Notes: generated from the sequence alone by a model not told the origin. A stretch of 64,000 nt of DNA from Powellomyces hirtus (GCA_025526995.1 JAHLKG010000009.1:310001-374000); one strand, 5' to 3'; positions 11,854 to 24,878 are shown, numbered from the stretch's first letter. Numbers and translations are program-made.

Positions 11854-13865
11854 CTACCGGCCGTATCCTTCAACATGCATCAGGATCCTGATCCTCGTCC
11901 GGCGCGAGTGTTCTGCATTTGACGGGGAGACGACAGGTGTGGGGTTGTTTGGGGCCCAGGGCTCATCCTCCATCGGGTCTTCCTCGTTGGCGGGTGGCAG
12001 GTAAGGGCCCTGTGGGGTGGTTTCAAAGCCATCCCCGACTACATCTCCCAATGTCGCGACCTGAGTGGTGACCTGATCCATGAGGGTGGCGGGCCCACAG
12101 GCGTATACCGAGACGGTGCGGGTTTTGGTGTGATCCGCTTTGAGGTGGCGAATGATGGCGGGGACCGAGAGGCGCGGGGAGTCGGGTTTGCCAGTGGTGA
12201 TGCAGAGGTGGGGTTCGAGGAGGGCGTGGGCGCGCGGGTGGGCGAGGAGCTCGCGCCAGAGGGTCATGTCGTGGGCGGCAGGGGAGCGACACGTCCAATA
12301 CAACAACACCTTTGGAGGATGTGTGATTGTTGATGTATATGATGTTGCGCTGTTGAGCGCATTGTTAAGGATGGATTTCGCAATGGCAAGTCCGCCGGGG
12401 ATCCCAGATCCGCCAACGACGATAAGGATGGTGTCTGAGCGAAGGAAGCGCGGGGGGAGTGTTCCGTGCGGGCCATCAATGTGGATTACGAGTGGGGCAG
12501 GTATGTTGGATTCCGGATCCGATTGACGGTGACTCTGTTGAAGGTTTTGCCAGGTGGTGACAAGTTGTTGGGTCCAGGACGCGTGAGACGGGGCCGGTTT
12601 GATGATCAGACTGAGGCCGGTTTTTTGTTGTTGTAGATGTGGTAACTCGGAGGATGGCGGAGGGGTGGGTGCGAGGAGGTACTGGGTTTCGGATGATGAT
12701 GATGATGATGATGCTCGCACTGATTTGCTGATATTGCTGTTGATGTTGTTCTTGCCGTTTCGTGAGGGATGGGGCATGCAGTTTGCGACCGTGAATGGGT
12801 GCCACTCGACTTTGGAGATGGCGGGTATGTTGATCGAAACCCACTGTCCCGGGCTGGCAGGAACATGGCAATCACCAATGTCCAATCTGACGTACCCACA
12901 TTCCTCCACCTCCAAACGGGTGATGGTGTATTGTCGTCTCCGATTGTATACGCGCACGCACGAGTCGACAATGTAGAATGCGAGTGTCGGGAGCGAGTAC
13001 CACAGCATAGGGGAGGCATGGACCATAGCGGCAAGAATGGCGAGCAAGACGGCAAAGTGATTTATCCAGAACCAGCAGTAATGTTTCCGGCGAACCCAGT
13101 TGACCGAGTTGACCGCGACCCATATGAACAGAAGCAATGAGACGAGCCCCGCAGGCCCGAGCCAGCCGCGGTAGGATGCCATGCGTTCGGGCGAAGCACC
13201 AATCATGAGTGTGATGCGCCAGAAGGACTCCCAGGATCCCGATCGGAGTGTGGCGAAGGCGGCAAAGAGGGCCACATGGATGATGGAGAGTTTGACGGTC
13301 AGTATCCCCGACAGACGATGAAAGCCCAATGACGAATCATATCCGATCCCAAACAAGGTCGACAAGAACCCTCCTCGAGATGTCGGCAGCAGGGTCAATG
13401 ACAGCTGGATTCCAATGTTGAGTCCAATCGCCTTGTAGGCAGCTTGCAAGACGGGCAAGATCCCAGGAGCGCTCGACCGGGACCGGTATGCGTTATACCA
13501 GTACATGTACTGCAAAAGTTGGTGACACAGGACGAGCAGCCATATCAGAATCTGCGGATAGCTGATTTTGCCAAAAAAGTGGAGGGTGGCGTGGCTGTGT
13601 TTCCAAGCGTGGCCGTGGCCCCAGGATGTTCGTTGCGCGAGGGCGAGGAGCGACGCCAGCATCGCCAACCAAAAATAAAACGCTATAATGCTGCACAGAA
13701 AAAAAAAGGGAAGTACTGTCAATCTCCGAGCTCCTTCTCTTTGTGTGACATCTGAGTCAACCAAGGTACCTCATCTTGGCCATATCCTTCAAGCCGTGAT
13801 TTTCCGGACATATCATGCTCACGCAACCCTTTTCGAGCAGCAGGCTGGCGGATAGGAAGAGACAT
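11854..13865 (-). CDS. Ferric reductase / NADPH oxidase family flavocytochrome
   Basis: Membrane flavocytochrome moving electrons from NAD(P)H through FAD and two haems to an acceptor outside. The main exon ends at a stop at 11854 and has no ATG before the first helix, so an upstream exon is needed; the best is 13865..13823 (MSLPIRQPAARKGL, strong donor GTGAGC), joined to an acceptor at 13751 or 13715. Five to seven helices come first, with haem-ligand pairs HRLSGILTVKLSIIH (H-x13-H) and HFAVLLAILAAMVH (H-x12-H), the FRE/NOX spacing. Then a FAD motif HPFTVAN, an NAD(P)H motif GGSGIPGG and a YACGPATLM segment. An insert rich in Ser and Asn follows HPFTVAN. No EF-hands are seen. It could be an iron/copper reductase or superoxide-generating NOX; sequence alone does not decide. 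The exact first junction is uncertain. Confidence 0.85.
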
Positions 13866-14600
13866 GCTGGCAAAAGGACAGCAAAGACAGCCGAGACTTG
13901 CAGTGGTGATATTCTTCTGGTGCTCTGTGTCATATTGTAAAGCTAGTGTGGTGAGGCGCGTGTGTGTGGTATACGGATAAATGCGCAATGCTGCTGGTGA
14001 AGTAGCAGCAACTTGTGGACGAGTTCGGGAGTCCGGGGGCAGGGGGTTATGAAGGAGAATATAAATAAGAACCGGAAGATAAAGAATGCAAGTAACGTTG
14101 GGTGGTCGGGAGAGTTGACATTTCGGGGGAGTGGGAAAGTATGGGGGGAGAAATCAACGGGACTAGGAAGAACGGGGCGCTACGGACAGCGGAACAGGAA
14201 AGATTGTCGGGATGGATGACAAGCGCGTTTTCTCTCCCGAACTCATCTCGCGATGAACTTTTTGGAACTGAGAAATCTCACACTTCCCGTCCGGACAGAA
14301 ATAAGCGTCCGTCCACTTCCTATTGGCCAATCGCTCCGCAACGGATTGACGATAGACGCATCACGTGAGTGACGCGTTCCGCTCCATGCCGTAAGCCAAA
14401 GTGGCTTATCTAGTCCATTATGATGGCTATAAAGTCGTCGAATGCCAATTGAGAAGGTAAATGGTTCTATTATGTTGTATTCAGTATGGGGTATCAGATA
14501 ATAATGATAATCAATAAAACAAAAAAAAGAAAGTATCAACAAAAAAAAAAGAATCACTCTCTCCCTCTCTACCTCCCCGCAATTCCCCTCACTTCTTCCG
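13866..14600. other. Intergenic between FRE/NOX start and DENND6 stop
   Basis: Presumed FRE/NOX promoter plus the DENND6 3' flank. Contains a CACGTG at about 14364-14369 and A-rich tracts at about 14517-14550. No gene seen. Confidence 0.45.
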
Positions 14601-17600
14601 TCATCGTCCCTTTCCCTTCCCTCTATTCTTCGTACACCCAGTGACCACACTGGCTCTCAAATCATCCGGCAACACCGCGACGAGGCGTTCCAGTTGCGTG
14701 TTGAGCTGCTCATACTGTTGCTTGGTGGGCACGACCCCTCCCATGACGCTGACGGGACCCGGAGAGTGCGGGCTGGGCGCTGCCGCGCAGATGGTTGATG
14801 CCCACGCCGCGTGTGGTGTGCCTGTCGAGAGGTCAATGTAGGTCGGGCGGGACGTTGTGCTATTGATGGTGGTGGTGATGGCGGGTGTAGTGGGTGAAAA
14901 TGCCTGTTGTTGTGGGTGTCGTGGTGCTTGCGGCGATGGCGATAATGCTGCAGGGACCAGAGGGGAAAAGGCATGTGCTGGCGAGGTTGTCCTACTGTTG
15001 GTCATCGAGTAGTTGCCGCTGGTGGCTTCGCAGGAGGAGGAGGATTCGGGACTGGCAAAATAAGGTGCGTACTTGACAACCTCGTCCCTGATTCTCAGAA
15101 TCAAGTCAACGCACTCAATGTCGCCCATTGCACTGCTGCTAGCCCTGCGTAAAGGGGAAACCACAGTCGCCGCCGCTGCCGGTGCCGAGGCGGCCAGTGC
15201 CGTTTTCGGTTTCGGTATGGAGACGGCGTTGGCGAGTTTGTCTTTTGCCCAATTCTCGACATCGCTGGTGCACAACACCGCAATATATTTCCTTCTCCAA
15301 TCGCGGAAAACTTCTTCCGTGCGATGCTGCAACCAAGCGGCAAAGTTTGGGGACAAGAGGAACGCGCGGTATAGGTCGCGCAGCGGTCGTTTGGTGTGCA
15401 CGGGTAAGAAACTCTGCGTTCCCGCCGTGAGAGTGTCGACGATGTCTAGGAAACTTTCCTGCTTGAACGGTCGGATTTCGGGTCGCGCGCGGATATTGGA
15501 GAGCGTCATGGTTTGCGGATTGCCCATGACGAGGGACTGGAAGTGTTTGTTGAGCGGCTGGATGAACCGTTCAGTGAGGTCCATAAAGTGCCGCCGGAGC
15601 ATGTTGTTGAGAACGTGCGTCGGTTTGCCGCGGATGGCCGCTTCGACAACCTCTTTGATAAGTCCGCGGTCTTTGGAGAGAAACGGTTTGTGTTTGCACG
15701 TCAGGGATTCGATACGAACGCCATCGGCTGGGGTGGCACCGGATGGGCGGTGGGGTTTGGTCGCGGGTGATGATGTGGCGGACGAGGTGGAAGCTTGTTT
15801 AGAAGACTTGCTGAAGGGAGACAGAATACCGCTGCTTTTGGGTTGCGGCGGCGAAAAATTGGCGAGAAGCGGAGGCGGGTTCGAGGATGTGTACGGGCGG
15901 GGTCTATCGAAACAGAAAAGAGGCAGTATCAACATCTTCATCTGTTACGCAGGTGAAGGGCGGAGAGATACATACGGCGTAACGTGATGATGGTGTCCTC
16001 CTCCAGCCCCATTGGCTAGCGGTGATTCTTGTGATCCCGACTGAGATGATACAGAGACAGCTTTGGCAGCACGAACCACATTGGGCCAGTGTTCGAGAAC
16101 TTTGGTAAACACCGGGTTTGTGACGCCTAATATTGTGGCTGTAGTTGGGAGCTGAATGAAAGAAGGGGGCACCCATAAGATAACCATTCGTACGATACTT
16201 GTTGCATCCTGAAAATGATTACGCATCTTACCCTCTGTCTGCTTGCGATGCCCTTGAAGTCCGAATCCTGGATCGTAAAGTAGGGTCTAAAGTCGCCTCC
16301 AAACGGTATCTGTCCACAACCAAATCACGGAAAAGAGAGTCATCAGACCAAGCCACGATTTTAAACATGAAGGGAAAGACTTACCGGCTTCAACAGCTCC
16401 ACCAATCCCCAAATGATATCACTGCAAGCCTGGGGACTCTCGGCAACCACCAACAAGCTCTGTCCAATCACCAGCAATTCCCAGGCAATCCACATCAGTT
16501 CGAGGGATCCGTTGAACAGCTGGTAGAACCGCCCCGGTGTGCATATGGTTGGGTCATCCTGATGGTACTGGGACAAGGTTCTTGTAGGTGCTTCAAAGAG
16601 CTGAGCGAACCGCGCATTAGGCGGGAAAGAATATTGGGATGCGACGCCCAAGAATGGAAGTGTGAGTGGGATAGGGATGTAAGCTGCTTCGGAGGAGAGG
16701 GTCGATGGCGGTGGCGGCCTGATAGAGAAGCAACGATGATGTTGGTAACAAATAACAAGATAAAACGGAAAGAGGTGCTTTTTTAATCTGCTATATCTCA
16801 CCAAGCAGCAATATTGAAGCACGCTGTTTCAAGTAACGCTTTGGCAGCCGAAGCAGGGGAAGATGAAGAGAGATCCGAAGAAGCAGCCACGATGCGTCGG
16901 TCCTGGCACAGGGCATCCATGTACTTGGGTCCTAGGAGGCCCACCAATTTCAAGAACAGACCAGGCCATGGGTGCGGAGACAAAATCACTAATGATTTCT
17001 GAAAAACCGCCAGGAGGGAGTTCAGTTACATCGTACCAGACTACTCCCAAACAACTGCACAACGCGATCTTACCTGGAAATACCCGCGCCGAATCTGCGG
17101 ATCCTTCTGCTGCCGAAAAAATACATATCCGTACGTATGTCCATCTGTATCTACGGGCAGCCCAGCGCCGGGATGGAGAGTTTCGATTCCTCGTCCGTTT
17201 GGTTTGTTAGGTGTTGTCGGTGTGGCGCCGGACGTTGGTGTGGCAGTTTGAAGGGGTGGCGGTTGTTGACGCCTGTACAGCTCGGTGGTAAAATGGCCGC
17301 TGCGCATGCGGAACGTAAATGTGCTGTCGCCAACGTGAGCCGTAGAGTTGGAGTCGGGGAACGCCGAGAAGGAACTATGGGCCGGATCAGAACAGAGGTA
17401 TTGTGAGGTATATGGTCAATATCGAGTGAGCGAATGAGCGTCCAAGACTCGCAGGAGTTAACATACATGTTCTTCTTCTCAGCTTCAGAAAACTCGATTG
17501 GCGGATAGACGCATTCCAGAGCTGAACATCAAGAAGCCAACAATCCCCAACCGCGTCAGCTTCGAAGCCCACACATAACATCGGTTCGACCACATGTAAC

Positions 17601-18271
17601 ATCGTACCTTGTCCCAACTCGAGATCAAAGTTGACCAAACATACGCACAATATCCATTGCCAGAACATGCGGAGGTTCAATGACAGGAGACTGTGATCGA
17701 GCGGGTTGCCCCCGCCCGCTGGGGAAAGTGGCGATCGCATCATGAGAAGCGAGTGTTGCGGTGACGGCAGAGCAGAATACGGCCCCATTGGCAACTTTGT
17801 CGTGACGGCCGGTAACGAGGGTGGTGGTGGTTGTGAAACAGTGGTAATCGCGGGCTGCTCTTCAGCAACGCTCTTACTCGGCGCAACATCGGGTTTGGAT
17901 GCATCGTCGCCTTCAGACGCCGTGCTGTACCTCGATGAGGCCCGTTCATCATCCGTCTCCGGGCTCTCCTTCCTCCTAGGAAACCCTTGGTCAATCGGGG
18001 ACGCCACCAACTCCTCGCTTCCTTTCCGCCTGACATCGCGGTCTCCGCCAAACAGCATTCTGGAGTCGATAAGCGAGGGACGGTGGGACATGCTCTGCGG
18101 CGGGGTGCGCGACCCGCCACCACCTCGAGCGTTCATAAATGACGCTTGCATTTCGGATACGGCGCCGTCGTCGGAGAGGTCGCAGGGGGCAGAATCGGTG
18201 CGCACAATGGTCCGCCGACGTTGCATGTTAGCCGGCCGCGGCGGTGGCGGGTGGCTCGCGGTACTGGGCAT
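14601..18271 (-). CDS. DENND6-like protein (DENN-domain Rab guanine-nucleotide exchange factor)
   Basis: Eight exons: 18271..17608, 17521..17467, 17374..17074, 16998..16802, 16718..16385, 16309..16231, 16138..15976, 15903..14601, giving 1031 residues. The DENN module starts after a 200-residue low-complexity region at WILCVCLVNFDLELGQ. It includes an ISFSAFPDSNS strand, KSLVILSPHPWPGLF, GDFRPYFTIQDS, ILGVTNPVFTKVLEHWP and FLSKDRGLIKEV, all in the order of DENND6/FAM116. The d-DENN part has LNNMLRRHFMDLTERFIQPL and FLLSPNFAAWLQHR. Vertebrate DENND6 (about 600 residues) activates Rab14 in endosomal recycling. Here both ends are extended by Ser/Pro-rich sequence and an insert sits before FLSKD. 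Role in a fungus is inferred. Confidence 0.88.
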
Positions 18272-18919
18272 GACTTTCGATTGAAAATTTGTGTACGAGG
18301 TTCCTGCAGTCTGATTCCACACACTCTAAGACGCCAGCTCTAGTTCTGTGCTCGATGCGATTGACCGTATGTTGTGGTTGCGGGAAGGGCTCCAATGACC
18401 GTGTGTGTGCCGTTAATGACCCTTTCGGCGAGCGGAGACTGAAATCGCACTTCAAAGCTTTTGCCCCCTCTGACGAGCTCGATCACCAATATGATATGCC
18501 TTTGGGGAAGCAGAAAAAAAGAAAAGGCGGGCGATATATATATATCGTGAAAGCGAGAACATCGAGAGTGTAATGTGTGCAGTTTGTGAGTTGCGTAATC
18601 AAACAGCGAATGACATAATATCTGGATCTGAATTCGTCAAGTGTCTCTCGAAAAAAGTAAAAAAGAAGGTGCCGCTTGTTGCTTACAAACTATACGACGG
18701 AGCTTGTTAACAAACTACAAGACACTCAAAGAACCCCTTCTTCGGCTTATATGGAAGGGATATGATGCGAAAGGTGGAGGGCAGAAGCAGTATGAGCTAC
18801 ATAAAGTTCCTGAAATCGAGTTTATGATATTAGCAAGATATGATGGTGTCATATTTCCGTGTTCACACCATGTAAACAGTATGGGATCCCAGAATGCAAA
18901 GATCGCATGTATATGCAGC
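18272..18919. other. Intergenic between DENND6 promoter and SOD2 stop
   Basis: No gene supported. Contains a short (TA)n run at about 18535-18543. The left half is the probable DENND6 promoter, the right half the SOD2 3' flank. Confidence 0.45.
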
Positions 18920-20102
18920 CTAAGCGACAGCAGCGTGGCGCTCAGCAACGTTCTTCCAGTTGACAACGCTCCAGATCGCCTTGAGGTAGTCCGGGCGGAC
19001 GTTCTTGTACTGCAAGTAGTAAGCCTGTATGGAGAAATGCAATGAGCGTAAATTAGTATCGATTGTAGAAAGTAAAGGACAAAGAGGGCCGTATCTCTTT
19101 GTATACTTACGTGTTCCCACACGTCAACGCCAAGGAGCGGAGTGTGCGTGAGGAGCGGGTCCTGGTTGGCAGTGGTCACAATCTCCAGCTTCTTGGTAGC
19201 CTTGTTGTAGCCCAACCAACCCCAACCGCTCCCCTGCACGGCAGCCGTCTGCGCGGCAAATTTTGTCTTGAATTCGTCCAACGAGCCGAAATCGGCGTTG
19301 ATCGCGTTGGCGAGAGCGCCTGCAGATGAGGGTCAGGATCACTGTCCATTGCGCGCGTGTTGCGGATGATGCAAAAACCATCTCCGTAACACATACCCTT
19401 GGGTGGCTCGCCTCCTCCTTGCTTTTGAGGTGCAAGGTTGGTCCAGAAGATGCTGTAGAAATGCGAATCAACATGCGGTCTTACATCACCGCGGACTTCT
19501 TCCAGTACCTGTGGTTAATGTGGCCTACAAACGTGGCATGCACGAATCAATATCTGGGGAGATAAATGCGCCTTAGTTGCGTCGCTTCAAAGAAGCAGTA
19601 CCTCCTCCGTTGAATTTGAGCGCCTGCGTCAAAGCAATCTCCTCGCGGACGTCCTTCTTTGCCTTCGCGGCGTCCATCTTCTCTTCAGCAGTGTTCAAAC
19701 CGGTGACGTAAGTCTGGTGGTGCTTAGAGTGGTGGAGCTGCATAATTTCAGCTAGAAAAGATGCAATCCAATTCATAAGACGTTAGGTCAGCTATGCTCC
19801 CCTCGAGATCAATCAAATATCAGGCAACTGAGGTCCTCAGTCGCGTCACTCGGCAACACACCAGAAATGTAGGGCTCGAGCTAGGTTCAAGAGAAAGTCA
19901 TTGCGTTAGATTTCGCTGCCGACAGTTACCCGGAAAGCAGGAAAGCGCACTGGGGTTGAACAGGGCAACTTACAGCATTGTAGTCGTATGGCAGGTCCGG
20001 CAGGGTGTACTTGGTCCTCAAAGCACCGACAGCGGGGAGCGCGGTGGAAGACAGAGCCCTGGAGGTGCGGAGAGGCGCGGCGCGACGAGCAATGGACAGC
20101 AT
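18920..20102 (-). CDS. SOD2: Mitochondrial Mn/Fe superoxide dismutase
   Basis: Converts superoxide to hydrogen peroxide and oxygen in the mitochondrial matrix. Seven exons: 20102..19974, 19880..19862, 19751..19602, 19524..19509, 19452..19397, 19319..19111, 19024..18920, giving 227 residues. The presequence [20 protein letters not shown] is Arg/Ser/Ala-rich. The mature part starts [19 protein letters not shown] and carries metal ligands in [13 protein letters not shown] (His), GGGHINHSIFW (His) and [15 protein letters not shown] (Asp, His). [10 protein letters not shown] is also typical. Exons 2 (19 nt) and 4 (16 nt) are microexons; without them conserved LEPYIS and GHINHS residues are lost and the frame breaks. 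Head-to-head with the EFCAB5-like gene. Confidence 0.97.
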
Positions 20103-20368
20103 ATTGTTGATAATGGGTTGTAAATGAAAGGTAGGAAGTGTTAAGATGTTGAATCCAAGAAGGAGGGTAATGGAAAGTTTCGCCTCACTGACGTTGAAAG
20201 TGACTGATCTTACAGTTTGACGTCGCAGGGATCCACGTGACTGGATTGGCAGTTTCTGCTGACGAGAGCGAGCGGAGTTTGGGAGCTGTTCGGACAAGAG
20301 TGATCGCTGCCAAACTTCGACGAGGAAGAGTGGACAAAACTACGTTGTCTTTGGTCTCATCACCAAAA
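20103..20368. promoter_or_regulatory. Shared divergent promoter, SOD2 / EFCAB5-like
   Basis: 266 bp between divergent ATGs. No named motif recognised. Confidence 0.45.
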
Positions 20369-23300
20369 ATGGCTTCGGCAGAAACGGTGTTGCCCAAATT
20401 CTCAGCGACAGACATACCACCACAATCACATCCATACTCAGAAGATGGCGGAGAGGACGGCACCAAAGATCCCTCAGAAGCACCCGAACCACTTCCCCAA
20501 CTTGAATTCACCAAAGCAATCGACCACCGACGCCTCACACAGCCTCGCACTGCGCTAGACTCTGAAATCCACGATGCAGCCATTAAAGCACTTGCCGCCG
20601 AATTTCTCAACGTGCCGGACCTCGACCTTGAGTTGCGAGCGTACATGGTCGAAACGACTCTGCCGACTTTAATCTTTGCGTTAGAGAAACTATTGAGAGA
20701 AGCTGAGAAGCGCTCTCTGGTGGAGCGGGATGGAGCTGGCGGCGGTGGAAAAGACCCGAGTGTGGTGGAGCTGAAACCGTCACGGGAGATGTTTGGTGGG
20801 AAGGATGGGGCTACCGCACCTGCTGCCGATGGATTGCCTCCACAACCAGACAAACCACAGGATCAGTTCGACTCGATTAACTGGCTGGGTAAGTGTGCAC
20901 AAGTGAAAGGGTACAAACATCATGTTCTCTGTTCTTTCTTGTCTTTTCATTCTAACCAGTCACAGCCCAGTTTCTCTACCGCAACAACCCCCGTTTCTCC
21001 AACTTTGCCACCTCTACATCCTCACCCTACGCCCAAAGCCTCCAATCCGCAACCGAAACACTCAAAGACCGCCTATTTGAGCTCGAAGACGACCGCCGCG
21101 CCAAGGTCCGCGCCGACGAGATGCAGCGCCGTCAGGACGAGGACCGTGCAATGAGAATACGATCCGCCCAGGTCGCGGAAAGACATAGGAGCTTCCATGA
21201 GTTGCTGGGAACGGTTTTCAAGAAATGGACGGCGAAGCTGTGGAGACCTCAGCCGGGATACGTGCTGCAGTCTGAAATGGTAGGTGCGATCCCGTACGAG
21301 CAGAGAGTCAGAAGTCATCCGACTTACCCTCTCTCGCCATGGAGAAAACAGCTCGACGTTTACAAACAAGTGTTCCGCACTGAATCCCTCCAAACTAATC
21401 CCGAACTCATGATGAAAGTCTCCATCCTCATCACAGCGCTGACACCCACCACACGCCCCGAATCCGCACTCGCCAGCAGCATCGCCTCTCTCACCAGCGA
21501 ATCGGGCCACCCATCTTCTCCTCCCGATACTCACGCAACAACACCCGCAGCCGGATCAACATCATCCACACAGCACGCACGGTCCTTGACTACCAAACGG
21601 TATATTGATGACTTTGTCGCCAGCCATACTGTGTTGACAGAATCGTGGACGATGGATGACTTGACAATCTTTCTGAAAGAGCTTTCGGGTCAGCTGGATC
21701 GGAAAGGAGAGGACATCAAAGACCGCTTTGCCAACGCGTACTATATGCCGCATTGGACATCCAACTCGGCCACCACTCGGGAAGAGTGGATGGAACGGCT
21801 CGCTGAATCCCTCAAACATTTCACCACTGACCATGAGGAAGTCGATGTGGGCCGACTGCGTTCCGAGTACGAGAGATTTTGCGCGGGCGAGCTGGACCTG
21901 TCGGTTATGACGGCTGTCGGTGCTACCGAGTCTCGGCCAGGAACAGGGAGTGTGGCGCTAGACGCTTCCTCCCACAGCTTGATTACACCTGGCAGCGCGT
22001 CGTCGGGGAGACCCAGTACAGGGGGCACCTCTCTGAAACCTCTTGGCGAAGACGAAAGCTCCGGTGATGGTAGCGGTGGGAGCGGTGGTAGCGTCACTGA
22101 CGGCGTGATGGATGCTGAGCGTTCGTATAGGATATTTACAAGACATTTGGTTGCGGACTTGGGAATAGATGCGGCGGAAGCGTTCATGAATTTCTTGTCA
22201 AAAACAGTTGGAGCCGAGGAAGCGAAAATGCATGCCGAGAACAATGTAGCGGAAGACAGCACGCAACCTCCTCCAGCTCCACAAGTCTCGGAAGCTCGCA
22301 TCTCCCAAGCCGGAGCGTTATATAACGCTTTGCAGAGTCTTGACTCCACTGCAGACAACGCCGACGTTCTCGTCTCCACTCTCACATCCGTAGCTGACAG
22401 GGCACTAGCAGATGTATTGGGGGACTCACCCCTTCATGCCGCCCTCAGTGAATTCCACGCCGCCGTCACTTCCGGATCATGGAGCACAACTATTACTGAT
22501 GCAATCAGCAGACCTGACTTTGTCCAACACCTGACTACCCACTTTGGCAAAGACTTTAGCGATGACATGTACACGCAGGCCATCGCCGCGCTCTCAAACG
22601 CATGCACAGCCATTGCAGAAATACAGGCAGAGAAGAGGAGAAAGGCAGACACAGAAGCCGCCGCTGCTGCAGATCCACCAGCCGTTGATCGCACGCCGCT
22701 CGAACGCGCCGCCATCGCATCCATCGCCGCGCTCGGCGCGCACCACGACACCAATGTCTCGCAAGCCTGCACGCAAGCTCTTGAGATTCTCACTTCCACA
22801 CTATCGCAATTCCACTCGGAGCATACTTTCCGAGGTCGAGTATCGCTTCTCGAGCAATCGATCACGAAAGCAGCGCCTGATGGGACAATTTCCAAAGATG
22901 CGGTGGGAACTTTCCTGCGATTTGTTGCTGTTGTTGAGGGGGCGGCGAGGGAGGATGTGAGGAAGACAGTGTTTGGAAAAATGGTTGCGGAGGATGGATT
23001 GGAACAGGGAGTCATGGAGAGTGGAGGAGTTGTCAAAGTAGCAGAGCTGCAGAAGGCGGGTGGTTCAGATCCTTTTGTAAACCCCACCACTGGAGAAGAC
23101 GACCAGGGTGTGAATCGATACCTCGGCCTCCCACTCAAATCTCCCAACGGCCGCTCTGTCGGCGTGCTCTCCCTCAACCTCCTCGGTCCGTCATCAGACT
23201 TCCTCGAAGCGGACATTTCCTTCCTCTCAGACGCAACCACTGCACTCCTGTCGGCCATCACGCGGATCTCGACGCGAGAAAAAGCCATGATCCTCGCGCA

Positions 23301-24878
23301 CGCCGCGCGCCGGTGGTGCGCTGACCAGAGCGAGGCGGACGTGGAGGTGTTTTTGCCTGAAGACCCCATCAGCGTCAATGACCCTCCCATGATATTCAGG
23401 TTGGATGACTTTGTGTCACCGGATTTGGCGGAGAGGCTGGGAATCCTGGGTAGAGAGTCCCCGTACATGAGACCGAGGAGCTCGAGGATGGTGAGAATGC
23501 AGGAGGAGGATCTAGAGAGGTAAAACCAAGTTCGCCATGTCCTCGCGTCTCATTCCTTGACTGATGTACGCCTTCTCCCACATTCATTCAGTGGCACACT
23601 CCTCTCTGCAACCACCTCCCCATCGCCAGTCTCCATCACAGACAGCGAAGGCCGCACGTCCACCTTTGTTCCCGTCACCGACCCCTCTGGGCACTGCATC
23701 GCCGTCATGCGCGTTAAGCCCCGTCCTCCCTCCCTCACTGTAACCCAAGACGACATGGACGAAATCACGCGCACTCTCCGCATCTTGGGCACGGCGCTCA
23801 CCTGCATTTCTCAGGAGAAGTTTGCGGAGGGCGGTGTGATTGCCGATACTGGGTCTTTGGATGCCGAGAACATTGATGAGAATGCAAGACGCCATCTGTT
23901 GTTCCCAAAACTGATGCTACTGAGCGCGAGATCGGCGCTGAGTAAGCTAGATAACAAGATGTTGAGCGAATTAAGAAGTTACCGCAAACCACCCGCGACG
24001 ATACACAAAGTCATCAAGGGGGTGTTGTATTTGTTTGGAAAGACGCCGCAAGAAGGTATGGTGGGAGTGGGTGGCTGTCGAAAACGAATCTTGATAGCAC
24101 ATGCATATGACTCATCACGGTTCTGTCTTCTTCTCGTCCTTCTTGCTTCTTTTTTTTGGAAATAGTGGCAAAATGGAGTGATTGTACTCGGGTGAGTGTG
24201 TGGAGCCCAGAAAGCAGTCTTGCGCTTCTCTATTGCCGCCGCTCTTCTTCTCTCGCCTGTCTAATGTCGAGGTCAACGTGACCATACCACAAACGCCACT
24301 CATATCTAACTCACCTTTTGTTGCGTAGCTGATCAACATGGATCTGCTTAAGAAGATGATTGACTACGACCCAACAGCAATTCAGAAGAAACTTCGCTTC
24401 CAACGCGTCAAGCGGGTTCTGAAATGTAACGCGCTGTGACTCATCTCACTCGTTCATGTTCACTTGCCCCATGTTCTCCCTCATACTAAAACTCTCTTTC
24501 CGTTTTTATGTAGCAATCCCGCACGGCGATGTCCGCAAACGCGGGTCCATCCCTGCCCAATCCATGTCGGACTGGCTTGTCGTCTCGGTCGATTTGCGGG
24601 ACCAAGCTCTCAAGCGACGCAAATCGCGTGCAGATGTGTTCAAAGAGTCAACTGCTGAAACTGAGGAAGTGGAAGAGGAAGAGGAAGCTGAGGAGGCGGA
24701 AGAAGTGGATGCGGAAGGTGGGGAAGAAGGGGAGATGGGATCATTATCGCGGCTGGGCACGGCTGAAGGGGACACAACGGATGGTGGGGTGACGCATGAT
24801 ATTACAGTTTCCGGAGGAGGAGCAGGTGGTGAGGAGAAGCAGGAGGAGGGAGTTGTAGAGGCAGGGAACGCGGGATGA
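20369..24878 (+). CDS. EFCAB5-like large protein, GAF-like domain, acidic tail
   Basis: Six exons: 20369..20888, 20966..23519, 23592..24055, 24166..24191, 24329..24425, 24514..24878, giving 1341 residues; exon 4 is 26 nt. A charged helical region (AYMVETTLPTLIFALEKLL) leads into INWLAQFLYRNNPRFSNFA, resembling the motif before the long coiled segment of metazoan EFCAB5. A coiled coil follows. Near residues 880-1030 the pattern VNRYLGLPLKSPNGRSVGVLS and later TDSEGRTSTFVPVTDPSG looks GAF-like. The C-terminus has DYDPTAIQKKLRFQRVKRVL and ends in a Glu-rich tail. I see no clear EF-hand loop. EFCAB5 relatives occur in flagellated organisms, so a role in the zoospore flagellum is plausible but inferred. 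The family name is tentative; the gene model is firm because all phases agree. Confidence 0.72.

Noticed and set aside
15073..15987. 304-codon plus-strand frame opposite DENND6
   Set aside because: Shadow of the real minus-strand exon, which carries the family motifs.
22434..23468. 344-codon minus-strand frame inside the EFCAB5-like gene
   Set aside because: Ser-rich antisense shadow; the plus-strand protein is phase-consistent over six exons.
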